Source: Ephydatia muelleri | Taxonomy: Eukaryota; Porifera; Demospongiae; Spongillida; Spongillidae | Assembly: GCA_013339895.1 (NCBI GenBank) | Contig: JABACO010000005.1 | Span: 13,450,805-13,514,804, forward strand | Length of the DNA stretch: 64,000 nucleotides | Reading direction: 5' to 3' | Shown: positions 21,389 through 36,207 of the stretch, piece by piece | How the letters are laid out: each line of letters begins with the position of its first letter | Numbering within the stretch: position 1 is the stretch's first letter | Program-made: the position numbers and the translations under genes | The notes under the pieces: model-generated | What the model was told of the DNA's origin: nothing | The model's database searches: none | The model's input: the letters and a program-made list of their open reading frames with translations, nothing else

Positions 21389-24106
21389 CTACCGAGGTGG
21401 CGGATAATTGTACGCAGCACCCCCCCTAGCTTGTCCTGTTGCCACGGAACCGCCTCGCCCATAGCTACCAGGTTGCGCATCTCCAGCAGCTGAATAATTT
21501 GCTCCAGAGTAATCATAAGCATAGCCCTGCCCATAGCTATCACTGGCGGTCTGCTGTCCATAGCCAGCTGCTGTCCTTGTGTCCTGAGGATAGCCAGCAA
21601 CAGGAGTCCCAGCAGCTGTTGACAGGACCATTTTTATAGCAGCAGATTAATAAATACCACAACACTAACACAGAATGACTCAACAGACATTAGCAGGGAA
21701 ACCCCCCCCCCCCCCCCCCCCCCCTTTCAAATGCTTACAGTAATTATACGCAGATGTAGGGTATTCAGCCCTTGGTTGCTCGGCAGGCGTTGTCGGGGCC
21801 TGTTGAGCAGTGCTGCCCATCCTGTCATATCCATGGTGATATCCCCCACCTCCACCCTGCGAGTACTGGCCATAGGGTTGACTATAGCCTCCATAACCTC
21901 CTCCACCTGCAAAGAATACCAGGTTCAAAACCTTGCCACACTAATGTGCTGCCATCACCACTATGATGCAACCAGAAGGCTGTTAATGCAATACTACTAA
22001 TATGTGCCTGGCAACTGCTCTGTGAAGTCTGCTATCACGCACAGACGACTTACACAATCCAACCAGTCTAAAACCAAGCATCTCATTGCTCTACGCCTGC
22101 TTTGACACCTGGCCAAGACTAAGTAAACATGGCCACGCAACGCCACAGGCAGCTTGACGGAGCTACTGTCCCTTTTACCACACGTCATACTGCCAAAGAC
22201 ATACCAAAGCACTTACCGTAACCTCCACCATACTGCTGCTGTTCTTGGCCGTAACCATAGCTACCATATCCACCAGAATACCCACCACCATAACCTCCAC
22301 CTCCTCCTCTGCTTCCATATGCTGTCATCCATGAAAAGGAAGATGGGGTGAATGTTTTTGTTTTTTTTACAAAGTAACAGTGTAAACCCAAATACTGCAA
22401 AATATACTTGTGCATTTAAAGTGTGTAGTGTCACTGGCAAATTAGGTAGCAACATGGTATGAAGGAAACATGCAAGTCCCCAGACCATGTGCTGAAGACA
22501 CGCCAGGTTATACATTATAGGCCCATTATGACGTTGCCACAAGTGAGAGCGACTGTTTGTGACACCAACTACGGGATGGGCCTCTTCCTCCAACCACAAC
22601 AGGTGGTTAAAAATTTTCAGTGACTTACACTGATGATGATATCCACCTTGTGCAGGGTACCCGCCCCCACTGCTTCGTCCCATTGGTCCAGATCCTCCAG
22701 CTCCACCCCCAAAGCCTTGAGTTTGAGAGAATCGAGGCTCAGCCTTCTTAACTTCAACCTATTTGAGTTGGTTGGTGGGACAAAAGTAAATAAAAAGTAT
22801 ATTGGAATAAAGAATATTAGACATTGAACTATTTCACACACAGAGATAACATAAAGGCCCATATGTGGAAAATCTTTACACCTACCATGCCCGTACAAAT
22901 TAAAGGAATGGTACATTCAAATTGCACACCGTTTTTCCGTTGATCTGGTGTAAATGAATCTGGCATAGTCTATCCACCACGTCTTCAGAGTCAAAGCCAA
23001 CAAATCCAAACCCTATATCCAAGTACAGTAGGTAGTGGTACTTAACTGTCCTTTAAGCACACACACGAGACTATTGCGCTGGTTATAATGTAATCTGGGT
23101 CTAGAGATGAAGAGGCTAGCAAGAATACAGTTACTCGCATACACCACCCTTTCAACGTGTCACGTAAGTGACTCCATTATTGCCAATATACGTTGTAGAT
23201 TAGACAGAATAGGTTCAACTAGTGCTTATGCAAACCTCTCATTCGCTGCGTTGCCTTGTCATACTTCAAGTCGATCTCTGTCACCTGGCGAGGATTACAA
23301 AATTCATAACAGAAAAAAAAAAAACACGATTGCCAGAACGTACGGTTCCAAATTGAGAGAAGAAATTGCGAATATCATCTTCCGTTGTGCCAGCTGCTAT
23401 CCCGCCAATAAAGACTTTCCGTACACGTCCGTTAAAACTGCTCTGCAGCTATAGCATAAGATGATTAGAGTTACTTTCTCAAAAACGGTACTGCAGTATA
23501 GCACTATTACAAAACGTGCACAGGAATTTACCGAGGGTGGCGTGGCGGTTTTTACTGTAGCTGGTTTCGGATCAATCTGCGCACATACATAATGGGCATG
23601 CATGTATTAGATTACACGCGCGCGGGTCTTTTCCAAGAACTTACAGTTTTGTTGTCGAGTTGGTGTGGGCCATGCTTCATCATTTCGTTCACACTGCTAG
23701 GGTCCGCATACGTCACAAATCCGAACCCCCTAATAGATAACGGACGTGATACACGCAGTACTCAGTGAGGCGATGCTCTCGTCCTGGGAGTCGAGTTCAC
23801 CGACGAACGTCCTTACCTCGGTCGTTTTGTGATGGGGTCCAGCATGATGACACAGTCAGAAACTTCACCAAATTTTTGGAAGTAGCCTTTTAAGCTTTCT
23901 GTGAACGAATTTGAGGGACGCGTCACACACACACGCGCCACTACACCAGCTTGCCACGTACCTTCAGTTGTCTCCCAACTCAATCCGCCCACAAAAATCT
24001 TTCTGGATATAAAAACACAAGGAATTTAAACATAACATCCTATTGAGATATTGGGTCCAACTGCTTACCCTGGCTCAAGATTCGATGAATTGTCGGAATT
24101 CTCCAT
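21389..24106 (-). CDS. hnRNP A/B-DAZAP1-like RNA-binding protein, copy B
   Basis: Paralogue of copy A with the same twelve exons and the same phases: 24106-24069, 24002-23962, 23898-23817, 23729-23645, 23576-23532, 23448-23344, 23284-23236, 23012-22930, 22758-22629, 22321-22217, 21906-21739, 21615-21389, giving about 385 residues. RRM1 has [13 protein letters not shown] and [11 protein letters not shown]2 has [16 protein letters not shown] and RGFGFVGF. The tail is Gly/Tyr/Gln-rich ([30 protein letters not shown]) and has an extra stretch rich in Thr, Pro and Ala ([14 protein letters not shown]), ending YNYPPPR. Exons 2 to 8, 10 have the same lengths as in copy A; exon 1 and the tail exons differ. 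The exon at 23012-22930 and its flanking intron are almost identical to copy A, unlike the other exons (see findings). Head-to-head with STT3A. Confidence 0.93.
21702..21725. repeat. Poly-C tract in hnRNP-B intron
   Basis: A C run of more than 20 bases just after the 5' splice site (minus strand: poly-G) of exon 21906-21739. Confidence 0.85.
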
Positions 24107-24313
24107 TTGAATAAGTTTTCGTTCTAGTTCAAATCACGCTCAAAATACGACGAAAAAGTAAAGAACCAAACTATTACTCCAAAAAAAAAAACTGATGTAG
24201 TTCTAAGCTCTTAGTTGTTCGATTACAAGTGATTTACAAAGCTTCTATAAATCACGTATCGAGGTAAGCATAAATAAGCACGTGTTCGAAAACGCGCTCA
24301 ATCACGTTTGCTA

Positions 24314-24325
24314 TACGCATGCGCA
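24314..24325. promoter_or_regulatory. NRF1-like site upstream of hnRNP-B
   Basis: TACGCATGCGCA lies about 210 bp upstream of the hnRNP-B start codon, almost the same distance as the site in copy A, although the surrounding DNA has diverged. Confidence 0.5.
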
Positions 24326-25138
24326 GAGTGCATAAACAGTCATTATTTATATCGTATGTGGGTATCTTACTGGTCGGCGCGGTCAGAGATAATATATAGA
24401 TTATCTCTGGCGCGGTGAACATATATATGTCCCTCCCGACAATCACTCATCTCTCCTAGGATAGGTCATCTTTGTACACACATAGATCATCCATGGGGAA
24501 ACAGGGGGTGTAACAAAATGCATGTGACATATAGCAAATTCACAATTTCTCCTACGCCGCAAGGTTACAAAGTGAGATAAAATACCGTTATATATGGTAC
24601 CCAAACGATTTACTATTGTATTTTAAAATCCAACTTAGGTCTTTCAGTGGCCAAAGTGGATAAAGTCTGCTTTACTTTTGTGCATGACAACTGAGAGGTC
24701 ATCACTTGTCCACGTGCAGATGGGGCGTAAAAGGGGAGGCTTTATTAGTTAGACGTGTAAATATTGGCATAAAGCTAGCTCTTTTCATTTAATATCATCA
24801 GCAGCTGATAGAATTATATAACGAGCTAAACATCTAAATAATTATTATAATTCATAAAGGGTTTTGGATGTGTGTGTGTGTGGGGGGGGGGGGGGGGGGG
24901 GGGCGGTTAGATCTGCCACTGCAGTATGAGAGCATTTCTATATTTTGGAGACCAGTATGTAATTCAAATGAATTTCATTTCGGATCGAAGCTGATTTGAT
25001 TTGAAGGTGTGCTTGGATGTAATGTACGATAAGAAGGATCATTTCCCACAATATACAAATTTTGTCGTAGTCAATTTCATTTTGTACAGGCGCGTGGCGG
25101 TTTGGCTTTACTATATTTCCGGCATTTCCAAAATGGTA

Positions 25139-25150
25139 AACGCATGCGCG
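25139..25150. promoter_or_regulatory. NRF1-like site upstream of STT3A
   Basis: AACGCATGCGCG lies about 75 bp upstream of the STT3A start codon, a usual distance for this element in animal housekeeping promoters. Confidence 0.5.
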
Positions 25151-25223
25151 TTTCATCAAAGGCACGTGCGCAAATAAGGGCCGGCTGGGGATTGGAGAGA
25201 AAAAGTTCTTTGTTTAGAGCGCC

Positions 25224-29707
<4,484 letters not shown>

Positions 29708-31222
29708 GACTGGGGACTGGTTCATAGGATTTCACAGTAGACATTAGACCACACATTGTTCTGGATTGCTTTCTTTTTCAAAATGAAATTATGCAGTACT
29801 TTTCACTTTTCAATTCTATTTGAAAGAAATGCACGAAAGGGAGGTAATGGTGCAGAATTGGAGTATGTTGACCTATGTCCTAGTAACTTGACTGCTACTG
29901 GTGGTTTGAAGAGGTTTGCTTGTTGGGATCTGCATGTGTTACACAAATAGGGTATAACAATGATGGGAACACAACTTTTTAAGACTTTCTACAGCTCAAG
30001 TTGGTGATTCAGCTCATGAAAGCAGAAAAGCATGGCTAGACTTAGCCGCCAAGCCTGGTACATAGTGGATGATGCACTAAAACTCTATCACTCCTGGATC
30101 CCCTAGCTGTCTTGTCATGTGTAGAACTTTGGTTTCACAACATCAGATTCAGGCATTTTTACTTCTTACAATGCATGGATTTGAATAATCCTAAGCTGTA
30201 GATGTGTGTACATAATGGCATTTAGTCATTTTGGAAGTTCTCTTGTATGAAGACGTGATATCATAGGGATCAGCCAGGGTGAGCTCCAACCAACAGCTAC
30301 ACTCTCCTCCAAGACCAGCAGCTTGTCATCGACCAGGTACCCCATCACATCAGTCTCCAGCTGAACCAGAGTGTCTTGAGAGACTGCACAGGCCAGAAAT
30401 TTCATACCACCTGTGTCTGGCAAGACTCAACCACCACAACCACACCCCGCGCAGATCACCCAGCAGGGAGGCCATATCAAGAACATCACACATACCTCAT
30501 TGGCTTCATCCCTCTACCCATAAAGACTTACTACTGCTGCAGGACAACAGCCTCCATGTCCACACTGCCTGTTTGATCTCTGCTTCACACTCAGTCTACC
30601 AATGTTCCTGACTGGAAGGTCAATGGCCAGAAGAGGTTCAGGCTGCATGTGGAAGGTCAATGGCCAGAAGAGGTTCAGGCTGCATGTGGACGGTCAATGG
30701 CCAGAAGAGGTTCAGGCTGCATGTGCAATAAATTCTGGCAGCTGTTGAAGGACCTAGCGCTGTGGGAAAAAACCCTGGCAAGGAAACTGTTAGTAACACA
30801 CTTAGCTGACAGGTGGGAAATAGTGCCCATATGTGTGAAACATGCAAGTATGAGTCAATATAGCTTACTGGAGGTGTACTGGATATTTCTTTCATACAGG
30901 AGCAATTTCCTGTATCCCCTACACTGTAGACTATGAGTTGTGATTTGTGTAAAAATGACAAACAATTCATAATTATTGATTACCATGTCAGAATCATGTC
31001 CACATGTATAAGCTATTTCCCATTAACGTAACACAGCATGTGTGCAGCATAGCTATAGCCATCTACATGCAACAGCATGCACACGATGTCACTGTATGAC
31101 TGCTTCACCATTGATGCATGCACATACACACTAAATACATGTATACAAACACACAGAAACACAAAATGTCAGTCATTTTTTTTGTTTATATGACATATTC
31201 GTACATGTACTTAAAAACGACA
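29708..31222. other. Intergenic region downstream of STT3A
   Basis: It holds the STT3A 3' UTR and no gene I can support. A minus-strand frame at 30226-30423 looks somewhat protein-like (see rejected items). A 37-bp tandem repeat is listed separately. Confidence 0.5.
30614..30724. repeat. 37-bp tandem repeat, three copies
   Basis: The unit starts GGTCAATGGCCAGAAGAGGT and repeats exactly every 37 bp with one or two changes. Confidence 0.93.
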
Positions 31223-31352
31223 GTCTCTGTCAGTGAACTTTGATTTACAGATCTTGGTCCTCCTTTGTCCTGGTGAGACAAGGCACACATTTTGCATGTT
31301 GGCTCGTCACTATTAATCCCATCCCTCTAAAGTAAGGTTGGCCTTTACTTTA
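31223..31352 (+). pseudogene. Partial duplicate of STT3A exon 9 - intron - exon 10
   Basis: This segment matches 27378-27533 of STT3A: the end of exon 9, the whole intron and the start of exon 10. It has an internal deletion of about 28 bases and several indels. Because the intron is kept, it arose by DNA duplication, not reverse transcription. It has no flanking exons and cannot be expressed as STT3. Confidence 0.9.
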
Positions 31353-32480
31353 TACTAATAATAATGAAAGTAGATAACTAACCACAGTCACACCCACCGT
31401 TTCCTCTAAATGACTAACTGGGCTACAGGCAGAACAGCTGCCTTTGATATCTTGGTAACCTCTCAGCTCAATATATACTTACCTTGATGGAAGACAGAGG
31501 GTCTGGGAGTTACTGCCCAAGCCACAGAAGAGATCAAGCACAGGGCTGATGCTAAATGTCATGAACTGGGCTGGTTGTGTATTCCCCTAGTTGCAGAGTC
31601 ATATGGAGCATGGGGAAAGGAAGCAATGGATGCTCTCTCCCAGCTGGCCTCTCAACTCGCAACCCTTACATGCAGGCTCAAGTTGACCAATATGGTCCGG
31701 TTCTGCGCCCTTTAAACATTCATGCAATTCTTTAACAGTGCAACACAAAAGAATTGAAAAGTGAAAGTACTGCCTGGGGTGATGGTACATGGTGAAGGCA
31801 AACATGTGATCCAGTTATATCATTAACACGCCAAACATCAGAGATGTTTTACCCCAAGATTAAAGCAGAGCTGAGCTGAGCTAAGCAAAACTAGTGTAAA
31901 TAAACTGAACTAAATGTTCCGTGAAGACCAATTGTTGTCACTGATACACAATTGTGATGCACAGTATTTGTTCCTGAGTCTCATATGGAGGGTGTGGCAA
32001 GGAAGAGGGGTTTACAGTAAATAAAAATTTCCTGAAGGAGGGAGAAGAGAGGATGCTATATAAATACAATGCTGGCTCATCTACAATTACATCAATATTT
32101 ATACTGTTCCCAGCTTGTACAGTTCACTTCAGAATCTCATGCTGGTATTGATCTATGTTTGAAATTGAATAATGGCATAAAAGCTAGCACTGCAATAGGA
32201 AAGCCATTGCACACCCAAAAATTATGTTTAAACTAGGATTGGTGTTAGATATTGTGATAACACAATTACAAGCAGGTTCTGACATTTGTACTGGTAGTAG
32301 CGGCAGATACGATGAATGGGAACAATTTCAGTTCTATTCTGGTCTGTAATTTTGCTACTGCAGGTAGGAAATGGAGTCCTTCAATGCAGTCTACAAGATG
32401 GGACTCATTTTTGTAGTATCATAATTGTCTGTACCAAGGTCTTGATCAAAACAAAGTGAAGAAGCAAAAGCAATACAGTA
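31353..32480. other. Intergenic region, no gene recognised
   Basis: About 1.1 kb without coding signal. A minus-strand segment near 31690-31780 shares GCAGTACTTTCACTTTTCAA with the STT3A 3' flank at about 29792, in inverted orientation, so a diverged repeat lies on both sides. Confidence 0.45.
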
Positions 32481-32481
32481 A

Positions 32482-32775
32482 CGGCTCGCACATCAGCACA
32501 TTAGCACATTCGTAAATTCACCCGGAAATTGTAGAAACTGTTAGTTTTCGTAGCAAACCTTCTCGATTTTAGCTGCATGCCATCTAATGACTTCACTGTT
32601 CATAGAGCTTTGTGCTGTCCAGACGATGGTATCAATGAATTAGCGTAGGCTCGTATAAACAGTGAAGTGCTAAGCGGCAAAAATCATTATGAAACTATAA
32701 GTTTCTACAATTTACAGGTGAATGTAGTTATTTTTGCTGATGTGCGAATGTGCTAAAGTGCTGATGTGTGCAAGA
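32482..32775. mobile_element. MITE-like element with long imperfect inverted repeats
   Basis: The left end (about 32482-32545: CGCACATCAGCACATTAGCA ... AAATTGTAGAAACT) is the inverted copy of the right end (about 32692-32775: AGTTTCTACAATTT ... GCTGATGTGTGC). The total is about 290 bp with no coding capacity. Ends and target duplication are not exactly defined. Confidence 0.7.
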
Positions 32776-32799
32776 TTGGGCTGGACATGCATCCATTAG

Positions 32800-33447
32800 T
32801 GGTCGAGGTTTATGGTGGTTGGGGATGCTGAAACCCAAGAATTCTTCTCTAGATTGAGTAAGAGGCTAGCCATGCAAGTGGGAGTAGGTGAAACTGAGGC
32901 ACTGAGCCAAATGTACTGCCTGCTGGCTGTCACACTGATGAGGCAGAATGCAAGAGCCATTCTACTCAGACACCCCTTCATGATTATAATCATTAGTGTG
33001 TTGCATAATGTTTGCCTGTGCGTCATGGTGGGCTTGGTATTCGAAGTGCTGTGCAGCTGGCACCTTCTGCCTTCTTGGCTTCAGCTGCTGCCTCCTCCAG
33101 ACTTGCTCACCTAATTCTGCCCGCAAATATGCAACCACCCCAGCTCAGCTATGTGGATGAGGCTCTTGCTGCATGGTCCCAAGGGTGTCAAGAACAACCC
33201 CCCACTGATGCTGCTGCCCATCATCAGAAGACATGGGATTCACTAAGAGTATCTTCTATTGTAGACGCACTATCCTCTGATCAAAGGCACAGAGCGCGTT
33301 TCCTAGCGGCATCTTGTAAGGAGTCTGGTGCATGGTTAAATGCCCTACCAATATCATCACTGGGACTATGCATGGATGATGCCACTGTGAGAATCTCTAT
33401 GGGACTACGTCTAGGATTACCTCTATGCAGAAGTCATACCTGCCAAC
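32800..33447 (+). pseudogene. Reverse-transcriptase element fragment (C-terminal half), frameshifted
   Basis: Frame one (32812-32985) and frame two (33012-33452) together read like the region after the RT domain of an invertebrate retroelement: the second frame starts PVRHGGLGIRSA and later has SGAWLNALPISSLGLCMDDATVR then GLRLGLPLCRSHTC. A frameshift near 33000 and truncation at about 33447 make it dead. Confidence 0.65.
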
Positions 33448-33806
33448 ACTAAACAAGTGGCAGGAGTAAGGGGAAAGGTAACTGTTAAATCAAAGGCCAC
33501 ACGTTTTGCCCTCTCCCACATATCAACAAGCACATCTGCTGGATGGGAGTTGCTGTTGACTCCTAAAAGGCCTCTTCCAGCCTCAACACGTACAGACAAG
33601 TGAGCACGACAACAGAACTCTGTTAAAATGTTTCGCAGGTGATTGTGTCTGGTGACCACATCGCCACCATGTCTGCATGACACTGCGTGATGTCCAAGAG
33701 GATCCAAAGTGATGTCAGGGCACAATGGGCACACTGGTCCTACTGAGGAGTTCATACCCAGCCACCACTTCACTGCAGCTTGAAACTCAGCTGGGTCAAT
33801 GTGCAA
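33423..33806 (-). pseudogene. Second reverse-transcriptase-associated fragment, opposite strand
   Basis: The minus-strand frame reads AAVKWWLGMNSS, CPLCP, DPLGHHAVSCRHGGDVVTRH and HPADVLVDMWERAKRVAFDL. This resembles the zinc-knuckle/nuclease-like C-terminal region of retroelement polyproteins. It abuts the plus-strand fragment tail to tail at about 33440, so two elements met here or one end was inverted. Confidence 0.6.
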
Positions 33807-33959
33807 GCCAAAACCTACAGAAGGGACGACCGAAAGCCATGAACTAGAGCATGAGGTTGCTCAAAATAATTAATAAAACTGTTACGTTTATTAAAGCACA
33901 ACATGTTAGCAAACTTATAGATACTGAATGCACATACCGCTTGGCAGGGCGGATCCAGG

Positions 33960-34180
33960 ATTTTGGGTAAGGGGGGGGGGGGGGTTCGAATATTATGAAT
34001 CTAATTTAAAACAGCCCTGGTGGAATACGAAAACTGGAGGAGGAGGGGGGTTCGTTTAAACGTGTCGACCCCCCCCCCTTCCCCCCTCCATCGCCATGTC
34101 GGCTAAACGACTAAACCGGAGGCTGTCTTTCGAGTGGGGAGAGCAACAGTCTGAAACTTGTGACTAAGCCAGCATGTCTA
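33960..34180. repeat. Poly-G / poly-C rich stretch
   Basis: Short G and C homopolymers (33971-33984, 34065-34087) flank anonymous sequence just before the MITE at 34181. Confidence 0.7.
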
Positions 34181-34208
34181 GGGGCCGTTCATAAATTACG
34201 TTACGCAA

Positions 34209-34248
<40 letters not shown>

Positions 34249-34575
34249 GGATGGCTTGATGTCACATTTTTTCATTGTTCTATGATATGGTGACAGTGTA
34301 TTTAACTGTTATTGTGCAGGTGCAGCGTGAACAGGCGCACAAATAAGGCCCTGTAGAAGGCTCCATTAAACTGATCGGGCCGCTCAAATCTACAGGACCC
34401 TGACTGAGGCTCATTACAGGGGCGACCCGCACGCGAGAACTGTTTCAATTATTCGTGGGGGGGGGGGGGGGGGGCAAGGTGACGTAATTGAGAGAGGGGG
34501 GGGGGAGGAATTATTGTTACGGAGGGGGGGGGCCAAAACAGTCTTAATTTTGTGACGTAATTTATGAACGGCCCC
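34181..34575. mobile_element. MITE with GGGGCCGTTCATAAATTACG terminal inverted repeats
   Basis: The left end GGGGCCGTTCATAAATTACG and the right end CGTAATTTATGAACGGCCCC are exact inverted copies of about 20 bases. The interior is non-coding and rich in long G runs (34209-34245, 34457-34475, 34494-34505). This is a non-autonomous DNA transposon. Similar ends occur widely in invertebrate genomes; the superfamily is not determined here. Confidence 0.88.
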
Positions 34576-36207
34576 CCCCCCGGTGTTCTAAAAGTATGAA
34601 CTCAGTTAATCGGTTAATCAATGGACGACCATGATTAAACCATAGATTATTAAGTGATCGGAAACGGATCACGTGCTGCAATACATTGCATTATCCAAGC
34701 TTCGGACCGTCAGTGTAACACTTTCTTAGCGACCACGTTACTAGAACTTTTTCGAATAGCACAGTTATTTGTCTAGTTTGAGGCTTTCTCTTGTGTCCTA
34801 CGACTTGTTTGAGAGGTATGGATATTCAGAAATGCGTGTTTCTGTATTCAGACGCGAGTTTTTCATTAGACCCGCGTTCCGTCTATTAGCGATGCCTATG
34901 TGGGCGTAAAGGAAACGATAGCTTCGTCGCATTGGCTATTTTTGTGCATAATCGACGGGATCTTACTAAGACAAATCGAACTCTATAGTTTTTGTCTCTA
35001 TTGCACTTAGTACACTAACAAAAAAGTCGCCGATAACCATTTGGACATGTGTGCGGTTGTGGGCGTGCAGCGCGTGCTGAGGCCTATCTTTCCATTATTT
35101 TATTCGTTTGTCTGATTGTGTACTGATCATATGAACGACGTGGTGTGTGGACAACGTACTTCCACACTAAATACTCTTTTTTTCTCGTTGGAACTCAGGT
35201 GTGATGACACCGTCGATTGCGACTCTCAAGTACTAAAACTTGATGTACAGCATCCAATAGGATAGACTTTCCGTCTAGATATAGGAAAGTGCACGTGTCA
35301 CCCTACGCACACTCTTTGTTTAAGTAAGTTACCAACAACAGTTACAGCATCGCAATCCATTGATTCCGCCATTTTATTTTCTAATACACTGATGGAACCT
35401 GTTAACCGGTGTTAAAACGTCCCGTTTCCAATCCCTTCCGTATAAAATCTATGATTAAACGGACGTCCGGATTAGTGATCCAAAGTGCGGGTGGATTACA
35501 TCATCGCTACGTAGCGGTGATGTAATCCACCTGCAGCGGGTACTTTGACAGAGCCCGTACAATTCGTCGTTCGTTTTTCTTTGTAGGCTAGTGAGGCCAT
35601 TTTGTAAGTTGTCACAGGCTAGGTGCATGTGTCTGTGTGTGGTTTGTCTTTAGACTGTTGTGTGTCTTGACTTGCTGGCAAATTTTATAGCTACATGCTA
35701 AATAAACGCTACAACAAAAACGAGCGTTAAAAATGGCATTTCTACTGTGTATTTAAACTGCAGTTAGGTATTAGCCCGTAATTCGTCAACATGACCTTGC
35801 TTGCCCTATAGCCTATAACTTTATATGTATAGAAACTAAGTCCATATTATATAGTTCATTGCCTCTAACCTGTCAGTGACCTGCGGCATTCTCCCTAAAG
35901 CGCTTGCCCTGCGGCGGTCTATATATTGGGGAAATTAGAGACGGCCAGCTAACCCAAGACGCTAGAGTGGTAGGCAGAACCTCTAGTTGTGGAATCCCTG
36001 AACAGGATGTTGATACGGATAGGTACACGCTGGCACAGCTACGACAAACCCTCGTAGTAGAGCGCCAAGGATAAATGAATAACTAACTTGTGACCGCAGT
36101 GTCAGTACTAGTCGCATTTATGTAGTGTGTGTGTGGTTGTGTGATGTGGACAACTTAGCCAGGGCGTGTTGTCTTTTTAAATAATTTCTTTTCTTCAGAA
36201 CATAAGA
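34576..36207. other. Gene-poor region upstream of kelch gene
   Basis: No gene is supported. It contains the short palindrome at 35491 and a segment at about 35950-36060 that is repeated at 44833-44935. The last few hundred bases should hold the kelch-gene 5' region. Confidence 0.5.
35491..35530. repeat. 40-bp palindrome without spacer
   Basis: GTGGATTACATCATCGCTAC is followed directly by its inverted copy with one mismatch (GTAGCGGTGATGTAATCCAC). Further weak symmetry (CAAAGT/ACTTTG) extends outward on both sides. Confidence 0.9.

Larger units (their letters stand above)
24107..25223. promoter_or_regulatory. Head-to-head intergenic region between hnRNP-B and STT3A
   Basis: About 1.1 kb between divergent start codons. 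It holds an NRF1-like site near each gene (24314 and 25139), a palindrome CAGAGATAATATATAGATTA... centred near 24396 and a poly-G run at about 24880-24903. Promoter function is inferred. Confidence 0.5.

Noticed and set aside
30226..30423. Minus-strand frame with VQLETDVMGYLVDDKLLVLE, looks protein-like and is preceded by an AG
   Set aside because: No second exon, no family recognised and no homologous partner in the window; could be a terminal exon of an unseen gene, but unsupported.
34625..35465. Possible ~840-bp element with ends near GGACGACCATGATTAAACC and its rough inverse
   Set aside because: Only about 25 imperfect bases match; too weak to call an element.
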